The notes under the pieces are model-generated. The model was not told the origin of the DNA. It saw only the letters and a list, made by a program, of their open reading frames with translations, and did not search any database. This document shows positions 47,901-59,130 of a stretch of DNA of 64,000 nucleotides, one piece after another (the stretch's first letter is position 1; every line of letters begins with the position of its first letter). Source of the DNA: Halichondria panicea (Eukaryota; Porifera; Demospongiae; Suberitida; Halichondriidae); the NCBI RefSeq assembly GCF_963675165.1, contig NC_087384.1, forward strand, positions 5,449,182 to 5,513,181. The letters are read 5' to 3'. The position numbers and the translations under genes are program-made.

Positions 47901-50900
47901 TAGGATTGCTACCCACGAAATCCACGAAAATTAAGCCCCTCAAAAATTTCACACTATACGGTATAATACAAAATCAAACTATTTACCTCTTCTAATAGTT
48001 TTAGAGCGAAAGCAAAACATGGCGAGAGGCATTAGCACAGCGCAGCTTGCAGCACTCGTTATTTAATAGTGACCCGTTCATGAATTAGAGTTTAATTAGG
48101 GAGGTCAATAATTATTATTTATAGTGAGTGTGAGCATTGTATATATAGGGACAGTGTACTGAGTGGTCTCAATAGAGAGGTGGTTTCTTTTAATTATTAT
48201 AATAGGGATCCGGAAGTAAATACCGTACCCTCGCGAAAATAAGCCCATTTTGAATAAATGCCGATCCCCTCTTTTGCTTCAAAGTTCTTGCACAAGGGTA
48301 TTTTGACTCGATTCTCTAGCTACATGTAGCTCATAGATCAACGAAATTAGCTGAAACAATTCTAAATTTTCACTAATATCCTTCGCATAATTGGAAAAGC
48401 GCTTTAATTTGAGTCTGCAGTTGAGCATGCGCTTGAAATAAAGATTTGAGTGAAGCGCTAATAGTCCAGTTTCTACGGTAGGTGGTCATTAGGTGCAAGT
48501 ATTTAGCAGGTTTCACGGCATATATATATATTAATTTTTATGTCGTGTGTACAGGCTCAAATTGATCGTGTAGCAATCTCTGGAGGTCAAGATACTCCTG
48601 AGGGTGGTTTCGATGGAATGCTCCAGTCTATTGTTTGTACAGACGTGAGTTGATTTTATAATATCACAGTTTCAGATATTACCCGCCCACATGCAGTTAA
48701 TTGGATGGAGAGATGTATCACGTAAGCTGCTTATCTTCATAACTGACGCTGGATTCCATATAGCAGGAGACGGGAAGGTTGGTGTGGCTTAAAAATTATA
48801 CTGAGCACACATGCATATACATGCATGCACACACGTCTGTATTTTGGGTATTATTACCATTGTGTATAAGATATTATTATACCGTAATTAGCCTCGATTC
48901 CATGCCGCGAAGAGAAAGGCGGCCTGGTATATTTTGTATGCGCATGCGCGTACATTACCCCAAAAAGGGGTAATCCGTGTATATTTGTGGATACTGTCAG
49001 TAAAATAAACCGTATACTATTTGTATTCTGAAGTTGCAGTCAGTTACATAGCTGAAGTATTGTGCAAAGATGACTGAGTTCTTACGCCCTTTATTGTATC
49101 AAGCCAAGTCTCTACTTAACGACACCCTACACTGTAAGGCTACAGATGTTATAGGAAAGGCATGGTGTGTTCCTGTGGGTCCCCTGATGAGGCTGTGGTA
49201 ATATGGACCAGGCAAGTCTTCTGCTACTAAATCTTGCCTTTATGTTCAACAGGAAGTTATTGCTGAAGATAAAGAAGCTAATGATTACACCTGAAAGCTT
49301 TTAATAAGCTTTAACTCGACACTCAGGAAGTTTAATATTCACTCAAGATCTACTGATGTATTAAAGAGTCAACCACTCTTCCTAGCTGGCAGCTCTACTG
49401 TCTGGGAGGCCTTCTTGAACCGTCTCTTTGATAAACAGAGCTAGAAGAAGCAACACTGCTGCAGCATAATTATTCTACTTTGATTAGTGTCTCTGAAAGC
49501 TGCCATTGTGGTCACATTGTCATACGTATTGTAACTTTGTCCATTTTTTACAATTTGTATAATGAAATTGTTGTCAATTATTTCGCGCATGCGCATACAA
49601 AGTATACCAGGCCGCCTTTCTCTTCGCGGCCTGGAATCGAGGCTAGCTACACAGCAGCTACAGGTGGGATGGGCTTAATTTTGAAACGGTATTCTGTCTC
49701 GAAATTACTCCCACCCAGGTGTTTGCCTCGAAATTACGCCCACTCATTAAGAAACTCTGAGGCGCTTGAAATACAATGAATACATCAACATACAGCACTG
49801 GTAATGCATGGGTGAAGTAACTAGGTATAAGAAAAGTATATACAAGTCAAGACTTAGAGTTTGCATCAGAAAGTTATTCCTTGTCACTGTCAGAGTCTTC
49901 AACAAAGATTCGGGGAAGATTGTCCTTAATTGTCTGCAAATAGGAGCAATAATTATTGGATCTAGCTATCTAGCTATCTTTAGAGCTAACCAGCTTACAC
50001 AAGAAACTGCTAAACCTTTTCTGACAGCTGCATGCTCACTAACAAGATTGCATCATTTCAAACTCAAAAGCGAAGGTGGGCATATTTTCGAGCGTGGGCG
50101 TAATCTCAGTAGAATACGGTAATACTTTTTATATACCCTTGAAGCTCTTTTCCAAACTGACCATTATTTAATATTGAAAGGTGCATGGTCCTTTAAATTC
50201 AAGTGCATGGTAAAAAAACCTGTACAGTTGTTAATTTTTGAGCAAGCAAGCAATTGACACACTAGATATATGTCTGTCTATATATCCCTCAATCTCAGCT
50301 TGGGGGTGTAGTCCTGCCTAATGACGGGTCATGTAAGATCAGTGGCACCACAGCACCTCAGGACTATAACGACTGGATCACTCTGGACTATCCCTCCATT
50401 GGGCAGATTGCTCAGACCTTGAGAGCAAACGGAATCATCCCAATATTTGCAGCTCCAGCGATAACACTGCCGGTTTATCAGGTGACTATCAGCATGCACA
50501 TATATAGTCACAATTATTATTCCATAAAATTAATGAACTGAATGTGTGTACAAGCATGCATGTAATGATGATATCGTAGTGGATGTATACTTTGAACCTT
50601 TATATTGTATGTATAATTCAGAGCGAAGAGAGGCTCTAACAGGTCACGTTGAGATTTTGTAACTTTAAACTTGGAGGATGTGTTAGTGATTGTACTAAGG
50701 ACACTTAGCTCAATTCTACAGCTCAGAAGGCATTTTTTCAAACATTCTGGTTATAAGCTAGATAACGCCTCTTAAAGTGACATTTCGATCAGATCATTTA
50801 CAATACAGTGGCCGGGCTCCGCCCAGCTACCACTGACCATAGACAATATAGCATTACATTATCTCTATGCTCTGACACACCCCAACATTTGAATGTGATA

Positions 50901-53900
50901 GTGTGGTGATGAAATACGTAGCAAGTTGCATCCCTAGTTATGTATAGTGTATGTATATACTTTGAACTTTGTTCTTTGACTCCACCAGTCGTTGGTACGG
51001 GAATTGGGAGAGGGGGCTTTCTCTGAAACACTAGATAGAGATTCTGGAAACATTTTAGATCTACTTCGGGACAGTTATAATGTGAGTTTTCCATACCAGT
51101 AGACGTTTTATGTGCTGTGTTGCGATTCATTTTCAGAATGTGTCTCAGAAGATTGTTTTCGATAGACAGCAGGTGCCAACAGGAGTCTCTGTGGATATCC
51201 AGCTATCAAGTTGCCCAGGGCCGTGAGTTAAATTTGTATGCACAAATTATATATTACATATTTTCAATTACACCCACTTACCCCCCTTGATTCTCTCTCT
51301 CTCCTCACACACTCTCAGAGTCGTGGGAGGTGTTTGCACTGGTGTTTTGATTGAGAACAATGCTACCTTTAATGTGGTGGTCACACTACAAGAGTGCACT
51401 CCAGATAACAGTGGCACTGTACAGTAAGTATAATACAAACACCTTCTATTTTGAACTCGGACTCATGAAATTGACAAATTAGCAAATTTTACAATGATAT
51501 TTACTTAAAAGATGTACATGCGTCATTAATTTACAGCAATTTTATACTTTCGATTAATTGATTGATACAGGGTTCCTATTCGAGTGGTTGGCTTTGGAAC
51601 TTTCATTTTCAACTTGGAAACAATCTGTACCTGTCCTTGTGACAATGACACAGTGAGTGCATGACAGATTGTGTTCTGATGTTCAGAGGAAGCAGTTTCG
51701 TCTTGAACGCTTGATCTGTTCCAGGATAGATCTATAGCTAGTGCATGCTATATTAACTTTAAAGTCTCACTGCACAGTGAACATCTTGCATCATATTGGC
51801 GCATGCGCAATAGTGGGCGCTTCTACGATTGCAATTAGGCCTCTACATGCAGGACGGTTAACTACGTATGTGTTTTAGTTAACTGCATATACAGTGTAGC
51901 TTTGATGTGCCTTAAAAATGATAACTTACATCACCACTAATTGATCTATAGAAAAGAGCCATGTTTGACGGTACTAAGACTCAAAGCGACAGCAGAAACA
52001 CGCTCCAACAAGATGGCTAAGCCATGGGCGTGGTTTAGATACAATTATCCAAGAAGAGCTTGCAACTCCAGTAAGGCTAGGACGTCAAATGGTAAACGCT
52101 TGGACCAAGGAAGCTCTTGAGCATCTGTAGGAGTCAATGTGTTGCTCAACTAGCTCTTTGACGGCTGCAAAATCCGGCATAGTCTTGTTCTTTTTGCAGT
52201 CTACATCGTGGATTGAATTGTTGCTAGGGGGAGGTCCTTTTATAGTGATGCGGTCACGTGGTATAAGTCAGATATGCCACACCTACTCAGAGGACTTGCA
52301 CCCCATATATCCTCCTCTTAGGTGGTATATCCTATACATATAATATATAGGCTGTCAATGCTAGATACATAACTATACAGTGTGGTTGCCTATACATGTA
52401 ATTGTTCAATGTGTGCTTATTATTTTCATTGCAGTCTCTGAATAGTCCAACCTGCAACAGCAATGGAACACTGGGGTGTGGACATTGTGACTGCAACCCT
52501 GGAAGGTGAGCGTAGTGGCCAATATTCCTCTTTACCCTGTATATATCCCGTAGATTTGGAGAGTTCTGTCAATGTGATGCAACAGGACAGGGTGGTGTAC
52601 AACAGATGTGTCCGTACGTTAACTTTTGTTTAATAAATTTGAAGAAGTTTTATTCACCTAATATCTGATGTGCAGACTTGGCCCCACTGAAGTTCAGTGT
52701 ACTAGCACTGACAGAGGGATGTGTGTGTGTGGGGAGTGTGTGTGTAAGAGGGATCAAGCTGTGAGTCAATAAATTATTGTCTGTTTTTTATCACCCAATT
52801 GTTAATGCAGGGTTTCTTATTTTTTGGACCTGCTTGTGAGTGCAATCGTGATGACTGTCCCTCATTCAATGGAGAGCTGTGTTCTGGAAGGGGCGAGTGT
52901 ACGTGTACTGGGTGTCGATGCAATGTGGAGCCTAGCACTCAGTTGCTATATACTGGAAATGCGTGCGAATGCTCGCCAGTTACTGATTGTGTCGACCCTA
53001 ACAACGCATTGGTATGTTGTGTTAATCCCAACACTCCACTGTAATTGATATAATGGTTTCGTAGCTGAGTCTTACATTAGTACGTATACAATATCAATCC
53101 TTTTTGGATAATGTAACGAGTCTATTTTCCTTTACAGGAAATATGCAATGGGCGCGGTACCTGCGATTGTAGTGGGCAGTGTTATTGTACGTTCCCCTAC
53201 CTAGGAGATTACTGCGAGTTGTGTTCAGGAAACACAAGCTGTCTAGATAATTTATGCCACTCCAATCGAGAGTGCACTGCCTGTGCAATAGAACTTTTGG
53301 ATTTGTTCACCGATGCAGCCACTTTTTTTTCAATTGAAACTTTAACAACCCTGCCGAATGAAACAACTCTCAAATTTGACGCCACAACCAAGAATTTTCA
53401 GCTTCATCTGCCCCGTGGCTATTGCCCAGAGAATTGCTCTCAAGATATTGTTATTATCAGTGGAACTAATGATGTCGACTATATCATCGATAGTAAGAGA
53501 ACACAAAACATACCTCCCTGCATGTTAATTGTGTATCACGCCTGGTATTCATAGTTATGTTCTTGGGAAACTGGTAATTTATAAGCTCCTAACTCCATAT
53601 GCTCATAATGTATAAGTAGTATATGTACAGTAGACTCTCGCTATTCCGGCTCTCTGAAGTACGGCCACCTCGATATACCGGCCATTTGGTTTGGCACGGA
53701 TTGCTATAGCTATATGTTTACTGCACAAAACTTGCCCTGAAATGCGGCCGACTCGCTATTCTGTATACAGTGCCCTAAACTATAGGTTTTTAATGTAATT
53801 TTATACAGCCGGATATGACGTTTTGGTGTGGTTTGGCAGATAAAATTCTTAAAAATAGAGAGCATAATCATTCTGAATCATTCTCCTTGAAACAGAATGG

Positions 53901-56761
53901 CAAAATTAGTCATTAGATTCAAGCAGGAGTACATTAAGAGGAGTATCCAACTGTGGCAGTTGTAGTGTTAACCAGGTTACGGTAGGAGTATGTCATACCA
54001 AGTCACTATCAGACCGCATTTTAAGTGGGTGCGTATAGTGTAGTGGTTACATGTAATTAGTTAAAAATGGTACGTGTATCAGAATACATGCACACGTGTG
54101 GTTTGTACCCCCAGCCCACATTTATCATGGCTAACAGTTTACACAACTACAAGTGTTAGTGACATTCAGTCCTGTAGAATGGAATGTGCGTGGGAGTTGC
54201 ATACTCCTCCTAATGTACTCGTGGTTCGAGGTAGGGTCGTTTTTTTGTCCCAAGAGTGGCTGGATTAACAAGAGTTTACTGTAAACTGCATGGTTGTATA
54301 TTATATTCTCGTTATATAGATCAGATGGCAACTCGCTGTGAGTATATCGGACCTACCTGTACCCATCGTTACTATGTAGCAGTCCACAAGATACCTCTCC
54401 AGTTTACTGATGTACACGTTGAGTTCAGACGATGTAAAAGCTTAGACAATTTGAACGCATACATTTAAGGTTTTTCTGTATAGATTGCAGTCAAGTGTCA
54501 GCCTTAGTTCCTACTTGGGTTGCTGCTGTGGTCAGTGTCACTATAACTGCCGTACTCTCTATTGCTTTAATAATAATGATCAAGCTACTTATTGTAACCA
54601 TGGTAAGTTGACCGAACACCGACATTGAGCATGGTGAAATTGTGTGTAAATTAAGAGTGCAAGTAAACTGTTTTTATTGAACTTGAAATGTTAATCGCAG
54701 GACAATTTTATGATTCGAAAGCTTGATCAGCAAATCTCAAGTATTAGGGCTACGTTGGTGAGTCACTTTGTAAAAGTAGCTACATGTTTACCCTATAAAT
54801 ATGTCACCTTTAATAAATGATATATACAGTAAAGTATGCACGCATACATGGGAAATAATTCTACAACAACATTATGACACACAACAACTATTCAGACTAC
54901 GACATACTCAGGTTATTCCAGATGCACTAGATCTTGTAGAGCTGAATTCTAACAAGGCTTATGGACAAGTGAGGATATCTTTCGTGATTGTATACTGTTA
55001 ACATAATAATTATATCAAATACATGCATGCATGCAGGCAGTCAGTTCCAATACACAACATGGAAGGAATACTAGCTCTGAGGTTGGCAACAATAATTTTG
55101 GCAATTATAGCTAAGCATTCAAAATCAGAGGGTCATTTGTCAGTGGAGGTTGATGAAAAACTGTATCACTCCTTAGTATATATAGCCACATTTGTATATT
55201 ACATTTTGGGTGCGTAGTCCACCTGTAATTATGCATGCTCGCTGTTTTCATAATCCTGAATTCCACAGACCCCCCTATACTCAGAGGTTGATCCAATGGC
55301 ACTAGAAGAGGAGCATCTATATGAGGTTGGCAGCTATATTATCAGGGCCGTAGATAGCTTAGGTTTGCAGGGGTGGTAAAATAACAGCTAAACATTTTTA
55401 CTACTGAAAAAGGTCAACATGCAGTTATTTCATATCCTCTGAGTATAGCAACTTCTAACTTGCTGTGGCACCAACTTAGAGCAACTAAAACAAGATAGCT
55501 TGAACTAGGAAGGTGCTCCTGCTTCCCAGAGGCGCAGTGGAGCTCACAATTTACCTAAAAAAATTTTATCAGCAGTCAGGATGCGCATCAGATAGCCCTG
55601 CCCACATCTCAATTTCATTACATCGCTAATCACCAGAGCAGAGGAGGTCCGACAGGCGCGGTGCAGCTCAAGTAATTAGCCTCCGATTACTCTCAGCAAA
55701 AACATACGACGTGGGCGGTGCGTGGGCGGATAATTATTGTTAATTGCCTGAGCTGCACCGCGCCTGTCGTACCTCCTCTGTCACCAGAGGAGGTAGGACA
55801 TGCATCACATGCGCTTCAATAATTAAAAATCCAAGTTTAACCGCAAAGATTTAGACAAGGATTTGTGCATGAAAAGTGATGATCTTCAAGCAGCCAAAAC
55901 AGCAGCGATCCCACAGTAATTTTCTCTAAAATTTAGCTATCATGTAGTAAAAGGATAGTACTAACTTGTGGATCAGCGATCCCAGTGGGATCCCGGCTCA
56001 ATAGCTTGAAATTTACCATCAAACCTAGTGGTTTTTACTGTACATAAGCTACTACGGAGAGCAGTCTAGGGAGGTTAACTCAGGTTGGTTACCGTCTTCC
56101 ATAACAGTTTACAACATTCAAGATTACTAGAAGGTGACGTGAGCTTGCTAGAGCACTATACAGTACGTCATCTACCACGGGCACCATACATAGCTACACT
56201 GAAATGTAAGGAAAGGTTAAAGGTCAAGAGCCTAACGTAAACATTGTATGCCACACATTCCATTGCCGTGTGACTGATGACACACGTCACAACCTTCTCT
56301 GTCTATTAAATCACTAAAAGCATTGGGCCTGTGCAGATCAATGTTTACAGTAATTTTGGCAAAAGATCTAGAATGCCAGGAGGTCCGGGGGGGGGGCAAC
56401 TGCTCCCCTGCTGTCTATGGCCCTGAAATTATGATGTGAAATTCTGGTATTTAAGTCTTGTTTCATACAGACCATCTCTGTATGTGGTGATGAATCACTT
56501 GACACCATAGAGCTGCAGTCAAACAATGCTTATGGACAAGTAGGTTATTTTACATGGTGGCACCATCTCACTCCTATTCCTTATGACTCCCATGTCTGCA
56601 GACCCAGACCCATTTTGAAGTTGATCCAGCACTACAACAAGAGCTATGTGTTGATTTGCAATCTAACGTGGCATATGAGCAGGTAAGTTAAAAACTATTC
56701 ATTATCTTACCATACTTTTAAAATGCATAATATTATATAGGTTGCTGAGGTTGGCCACTAA
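38912..56761 (+). CDS. Integrin beta subunit with modular tyrosine tail
   Basis: Twenty-five exons: 38912-38975, 39058-39161, 39237-39396, 43489-43593, 46629-46813, 48555-48644, 48697-48777, 50299-50481, 50989-51081, 51137-51222, 51319-51423, 51571-51652, 52435-52505, 52554-52613, 52676-52760, 52811-53011, 53138-53492, 54320-54433, 54484-54602, 54701-54757, 54912-54968, 55269-55325, 56471-56539, 56602-56682, 56741-56761; 894 residues. In order: signal peptide, PSI domain ([14 protein letters not shown]), beta-I domain with MIDAS DLSAS (125-129), ADMIDAS DD (132-133), PEGGF (Glu222) and TDA (Asp253), hybrid domain, Cys-rich I-EGF repeats, beta-tail domain and a helix ([20 protein letters not shown]). 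It pairs with an alpha subunit for adhesion. The 113-residue tail lacks a canonical NPxY and HDR motif and instead has three NxAY motifs. Large introns hold many transposons. Confidence 0.95.
39656..40192. mobile_element. Inverted-repeat element in integrin intron 3
   Basis: AAGAACGCCTGGTCAAGTTC at about 39673 faces GAACTTGACCAGGCGTTCTT at about 40158, and GGCCAAGCCAACTTAATAA at 39783 faces AATTAAGTTGGCTTGGCC at about 40040. No coding capacity. Confidence 0.75.
42174..42300. repeat. Tandem repeat, about 25-base unit
   Basis: Five imperfect copies of a unit built on TATTCTACAGGAAGTGGA follow each other in integrin intron 3. The related string GACGCATATTCTA recurs, with its inverse, around 42805-42875. 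Confidence 0.75.
43824..44066 (+). mobile_element. Probable 5' LTR of a Ty3-like retroelement
   Basis: It starts TGTTACACTC and ends TTTTCACA, contains TATATAAAC (about 43979) as a TATA-like box, and is followed at once by TTGGCGTACTCGGCAGG, which has the form of a primer-binding leader. No matching 3' LTR is in the window; boundaries are inferred. Confidence 0.5.
44091..44588 (+). pseudogene. Truncated retroelement gag
   Basis: A 165-residue frame begins [20 protein letters not shown] and has the capsid-like pattern of Ty3-type Gag ([33 protein letters not shown]). It stops without nucleocapsid zinc knuckle, protease or polymerase, so it is a truncated transposon remnant in integrin intron 4. 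Confidence 0.8.
45570..46464. mobile_element. Foldback element with AATCGATTTTT-iterated arms
   Basis: The left arm starts ATGGAACGCCGTTTGCGA and the right arm ends TCGCAAACGGCGTTCCATA. Arms of about 200 bases contain many AATCGATTTTT units in mirror order. The centre (45815-46250) includes a TAGCCTCGAATCC-type fragment. It lies in integrin intron 4. Confidence 0.85.
46905..47185 (-). repeat. Dispersed repeat, copy 3 (reverse)
   Basis: Its reverse complement follows 9849-10095 and 37712-37993, more diverged. It is in integrin intron 5. Confidence 0.65.
47200..47517. mobile_element. TIR element, ACGGAAGGAGGACGGGA ends
   Basis: GTACGGAAGGAGGACGGGACC at left faces GGTTCCCGTCCTCCTTTACG at right, with further outer similarity (GGCGTTGCCACCCTC and GAGGGCGGCGACGCC). 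Confidence 0.8.
47737..47963. mobile_element. TIR element, ATAGCACGAAATTTT ends
   Basis: It starts TACCGTATAGCACGAAATTT and ends AAATTTCACACTATACGGTA. Its interior is nearly that of 34834-35056. Confidence 0.85.
48889..49645. mobile_element. 757-base TIR element, about 60-base near-perfect ends
   Basis: Left and right ends (TAGCCTCGATTCCATGCCGC at left; inverse TAGCCTCGATTCCAGGCCGC at right) match for about 60 bases including AGAAAGGCGGCCTGGTATA and GCGCATGCGC. The interior has a broken open frame starting near 49070 that I cannot identify. No clear duplication flanks this copy. Integrin intron 7. Confidence 0.85.
53628..54281. mobile_element. Pogo-like element split by a nested hAT-like element
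   Basis: The outer ends CAGTAGACTCTCGCTATTCC and ACAAGAGTTTACTG lie next to TA. The interior matches 14515-14935 until 53923, where the nested element begins, and resumes at 54223. Integrin intron 17. Confidence 0.85.
53924..54222. mobile_element. hAT-like element, nested copy
   Basis: It is about 90 percent like 34434-34722 by eye. Flanks GATTCAAG and GGTTCGAG are each one or two transitions away from the empty-site GATTCGAG seen in sister pogo copies, so they are an aged 8-base duplication. Confidence 0.8.
55639..55780. mobile_element. GC-rich TIR element, copy 3, 9-base duplication
   Basis: CAGAGGAGGTCCGACAGGCG faces CGCCTGTCGTACCTCCTCTG. Exact duplications TCACCAGAG flank it (55630-55638, 55781-55789). 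Integrin intron 22. Confidence 0.88.
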
Positions 56762-57710
56762 CTCTCGGCACAATCCACCACCATGCAGTTCATCAACAGA
56801 TGTATATTATTATTACTCGCAAACAATTAGCTAAGAACAATGTGTCATTCCCTAAATGTATAAATTATAGCCTTCAGCCTGATAGACACACTTGATAAAA
56901 TAAAATTTTCCACACACAGTGAATTTTGTTAATCTATAGGAAACACGCAGAATACGAAATAGTTATCAGTAATCCGGTCACTGATGCTGAATGTGCATGA
57001 ATATATAGATATATATATAAACTGAGAACTATATAGAGGAGAATCTGTACTACGTATCCCATGTATAGGGAAGCTATAGGTGTCAATCTCAGGATACTCC
57101 AGGGTACAAATCCCATGTACCCTGCTAGGGTGTACATTCATGTACCTTGACTTATGATCAACCTAAAGCCCACCCTCCACCCTTAAAGGGCTCTCTCTTT
57201 TATAGGACACTACTGTGACACGTCACACTAGGATCACATTGTGAAGATCAATTGTTCAGTATCCAATCAGATTCACTAAAACTACCCGACCCCATTGTAA
57301 CTGGGGTGGGAAGTTGTAAATGCGGTTTGTCAAGTGCAAGTATACGCACACAAAATGTGCACATGCAGTGCATGCACGGCAGGGATCAAAGAGTGTTTAC
57401 TACTACTCAGTTATAAATGGGTTGGACAACAGCTTCTAATCAATACGTGTTCATAGTACAAGCTGCGCCCTCAGGGAATACATAGAACTGCATGCCCTTG
57501 GTAGTACAAATCCAATACTGTAACACCCTTGATATCCATGGTACAACTATTACATATACATTACTGCATGTGTACAAGAATTTTGTAAAAATTTTATTAT
57601 GATCTCTTTCCCCTATATACTCTTTTCCAATATCCCCCACTTTTATCTTCCTTCTTTCCACTATTATGATGCCCCACTCTCTATTCCTTTCTTTCCCACA
57701 CACAGGCTAT

Positions 57711-57782
57711 AATTATTTGGTAGAAGTACTCAACTAAGAGTGGTGTCTGGAGTTTTGGTGTCGTGCTGTATGAGATTGGGAC
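57711..57782 (+). pseudogene. Tyrosine-kinase domain exon remnant
   Basis: After an acceptor-like CACACACAG, one frame reads KYSTKSGVWSFGVVLYEIGT, the F-helix region of tyrosine kinases (usually SDVWSFG). A stop precedes it in frame, the invariant Asp is Gly, and no neighbouring kinase exons are seen. Confidence 0.55.
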
Positions 57783-58610
57783 CATACTATAATAAGAGGA
57801 ATAGTGGTGTGTGCGGTATCATAGAAGAAGCTAGATATAGAATTTGTTACTCGGAGAATATGGTTGTTGTGCACCCGCTGTTTACTGGTTTTGGCCATTA
57901 CTATTGCATGCTCATTCATAACAGCTAAAAAAAAACCATCAATCTCTCAGATTTTATAGCCAAGTTTATTGCAACTGGCAAGACTTTAGACTCATCTCCA
58001 TTCTTGAGCCTGTGGAGAATGTCTATATATCTAATAGAATTGATTGTAAGTCACTAACCATGCATGCAGAGTCTATAATTATATAGGCCTTGGCGGATTA
58101 TGCTCTATTTTCTTCTCAAGCTATTTTTCCATGCTACTATTAATTGTCAACTATCAAACTCACTCTATAGGAGTCTAATTGAGTGCTGAGTGACAGTATA
58201 CAAAATCAATTATAGGATTTTCAGGAGCGACGTAATTATATATACCGGTAGTTATGGTACACGTTAAACCAAGTTTTGTGTAGTTAGATCTACATCGTTC
58301 TTTTTGATAATCGTATTACAACAGCCAGCTGTAGGTAGTCTTCTACATGTATAAAAAAGATTCAAACTGTTTAGACAATAATTGCCACACTTTTTTTCGG
58401 CTTATGCCTATTGTTCTCGTCAAAGTCAGAAAATGTGCCTATTTTTCCCAGCATTATTCTCAATGCTCCAGGAGTAGCTATATACCTAAAATTATGCTAG
58501 CATAATCTGCCAAGGCCTACCTAGAATTATAGGCAGTTGTTAATACGCTGGTGCCAGTCATGACCTAAATTGTGCAATTCTACATGTATACCTTAGATAT
58601 ACATTAAAAT

Positions 58611-58775
58611 GAAGTAGATCATGATGATGTCATGTACCATGCATGCATTATTTATGAGGAATCAATTCTGCTATATATACTTATATAGTCATGTAGACGC
58701 AGATCACGATGTTGTCATGCATATCGCATCACTATAGAGAATCCCACATGAAGCATGCAGGATGTGATTCTATAG
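58611..58775 (+). promoter_or_regulatory. Shared upstream module of paralog C
   Basis: Two related sub-copies: CATGATGATGTCATGTACC at about 58621 and CACGATGTTGTCATGCATA at about 58707, followed by TATAGAGAATCCCACATGAA and GCAGGATGTGATTCTATA. It lies 360-520 bases upstream of the start codon, as in paralog B. Confidence 0.6.
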
Positions 58776-59130
58776 TAGTGACTCTGTGTGATTCTCTATA
58801 GAGTACCGAGTATACTCGGTGTAAACTGAGTTCACTTGATCATTTCCTGGCTTGTGACAGCTAGGTTGATGTACTGAGACCTCTCTGATAAATAGACTGG
58901 TCTGCATGGTGCATGATATGCATAAGTATAGATCTATACAGACTGACTATAGATATAGACTGTGAGTCTTCAATTCTTTTCCCCCTTTTTTAAGGTAAGT
59001 GTTTTATCTATAATTATAACATGCATGCATGCATGGAGCTATAAGTATAGGTGCAGCATACAAAATATAGCTAAAAATCAGTCTGTGATGTTAATCAAAT
59101 TTGCATTAGATCTATATACCTAAATAAAGA

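Larger units (their letters stand above)
56762..59130. other. Intergenic between integrin and paralog C
   Basis: It holds a tyrosine-kinase relic (57711), a short repeat shared with 4.56 kb, and the shared upstream module of paralog C. A likely untranslated exon with donor TAAG/GTAAGT ends at 58994. No intact gene is recognised. Confidence 0.5.

Noticed and set aside
49808-50122. 104-residue frame in integrin intron 7
   Set aside because: No conserved motif, lies between a transposon and the next integrin exon.
57440-57703. 87-residue minus-strand frame
   Set aside because: Overlaps a dispersed repeat shared with 4.56 kb; no motif or splice support.
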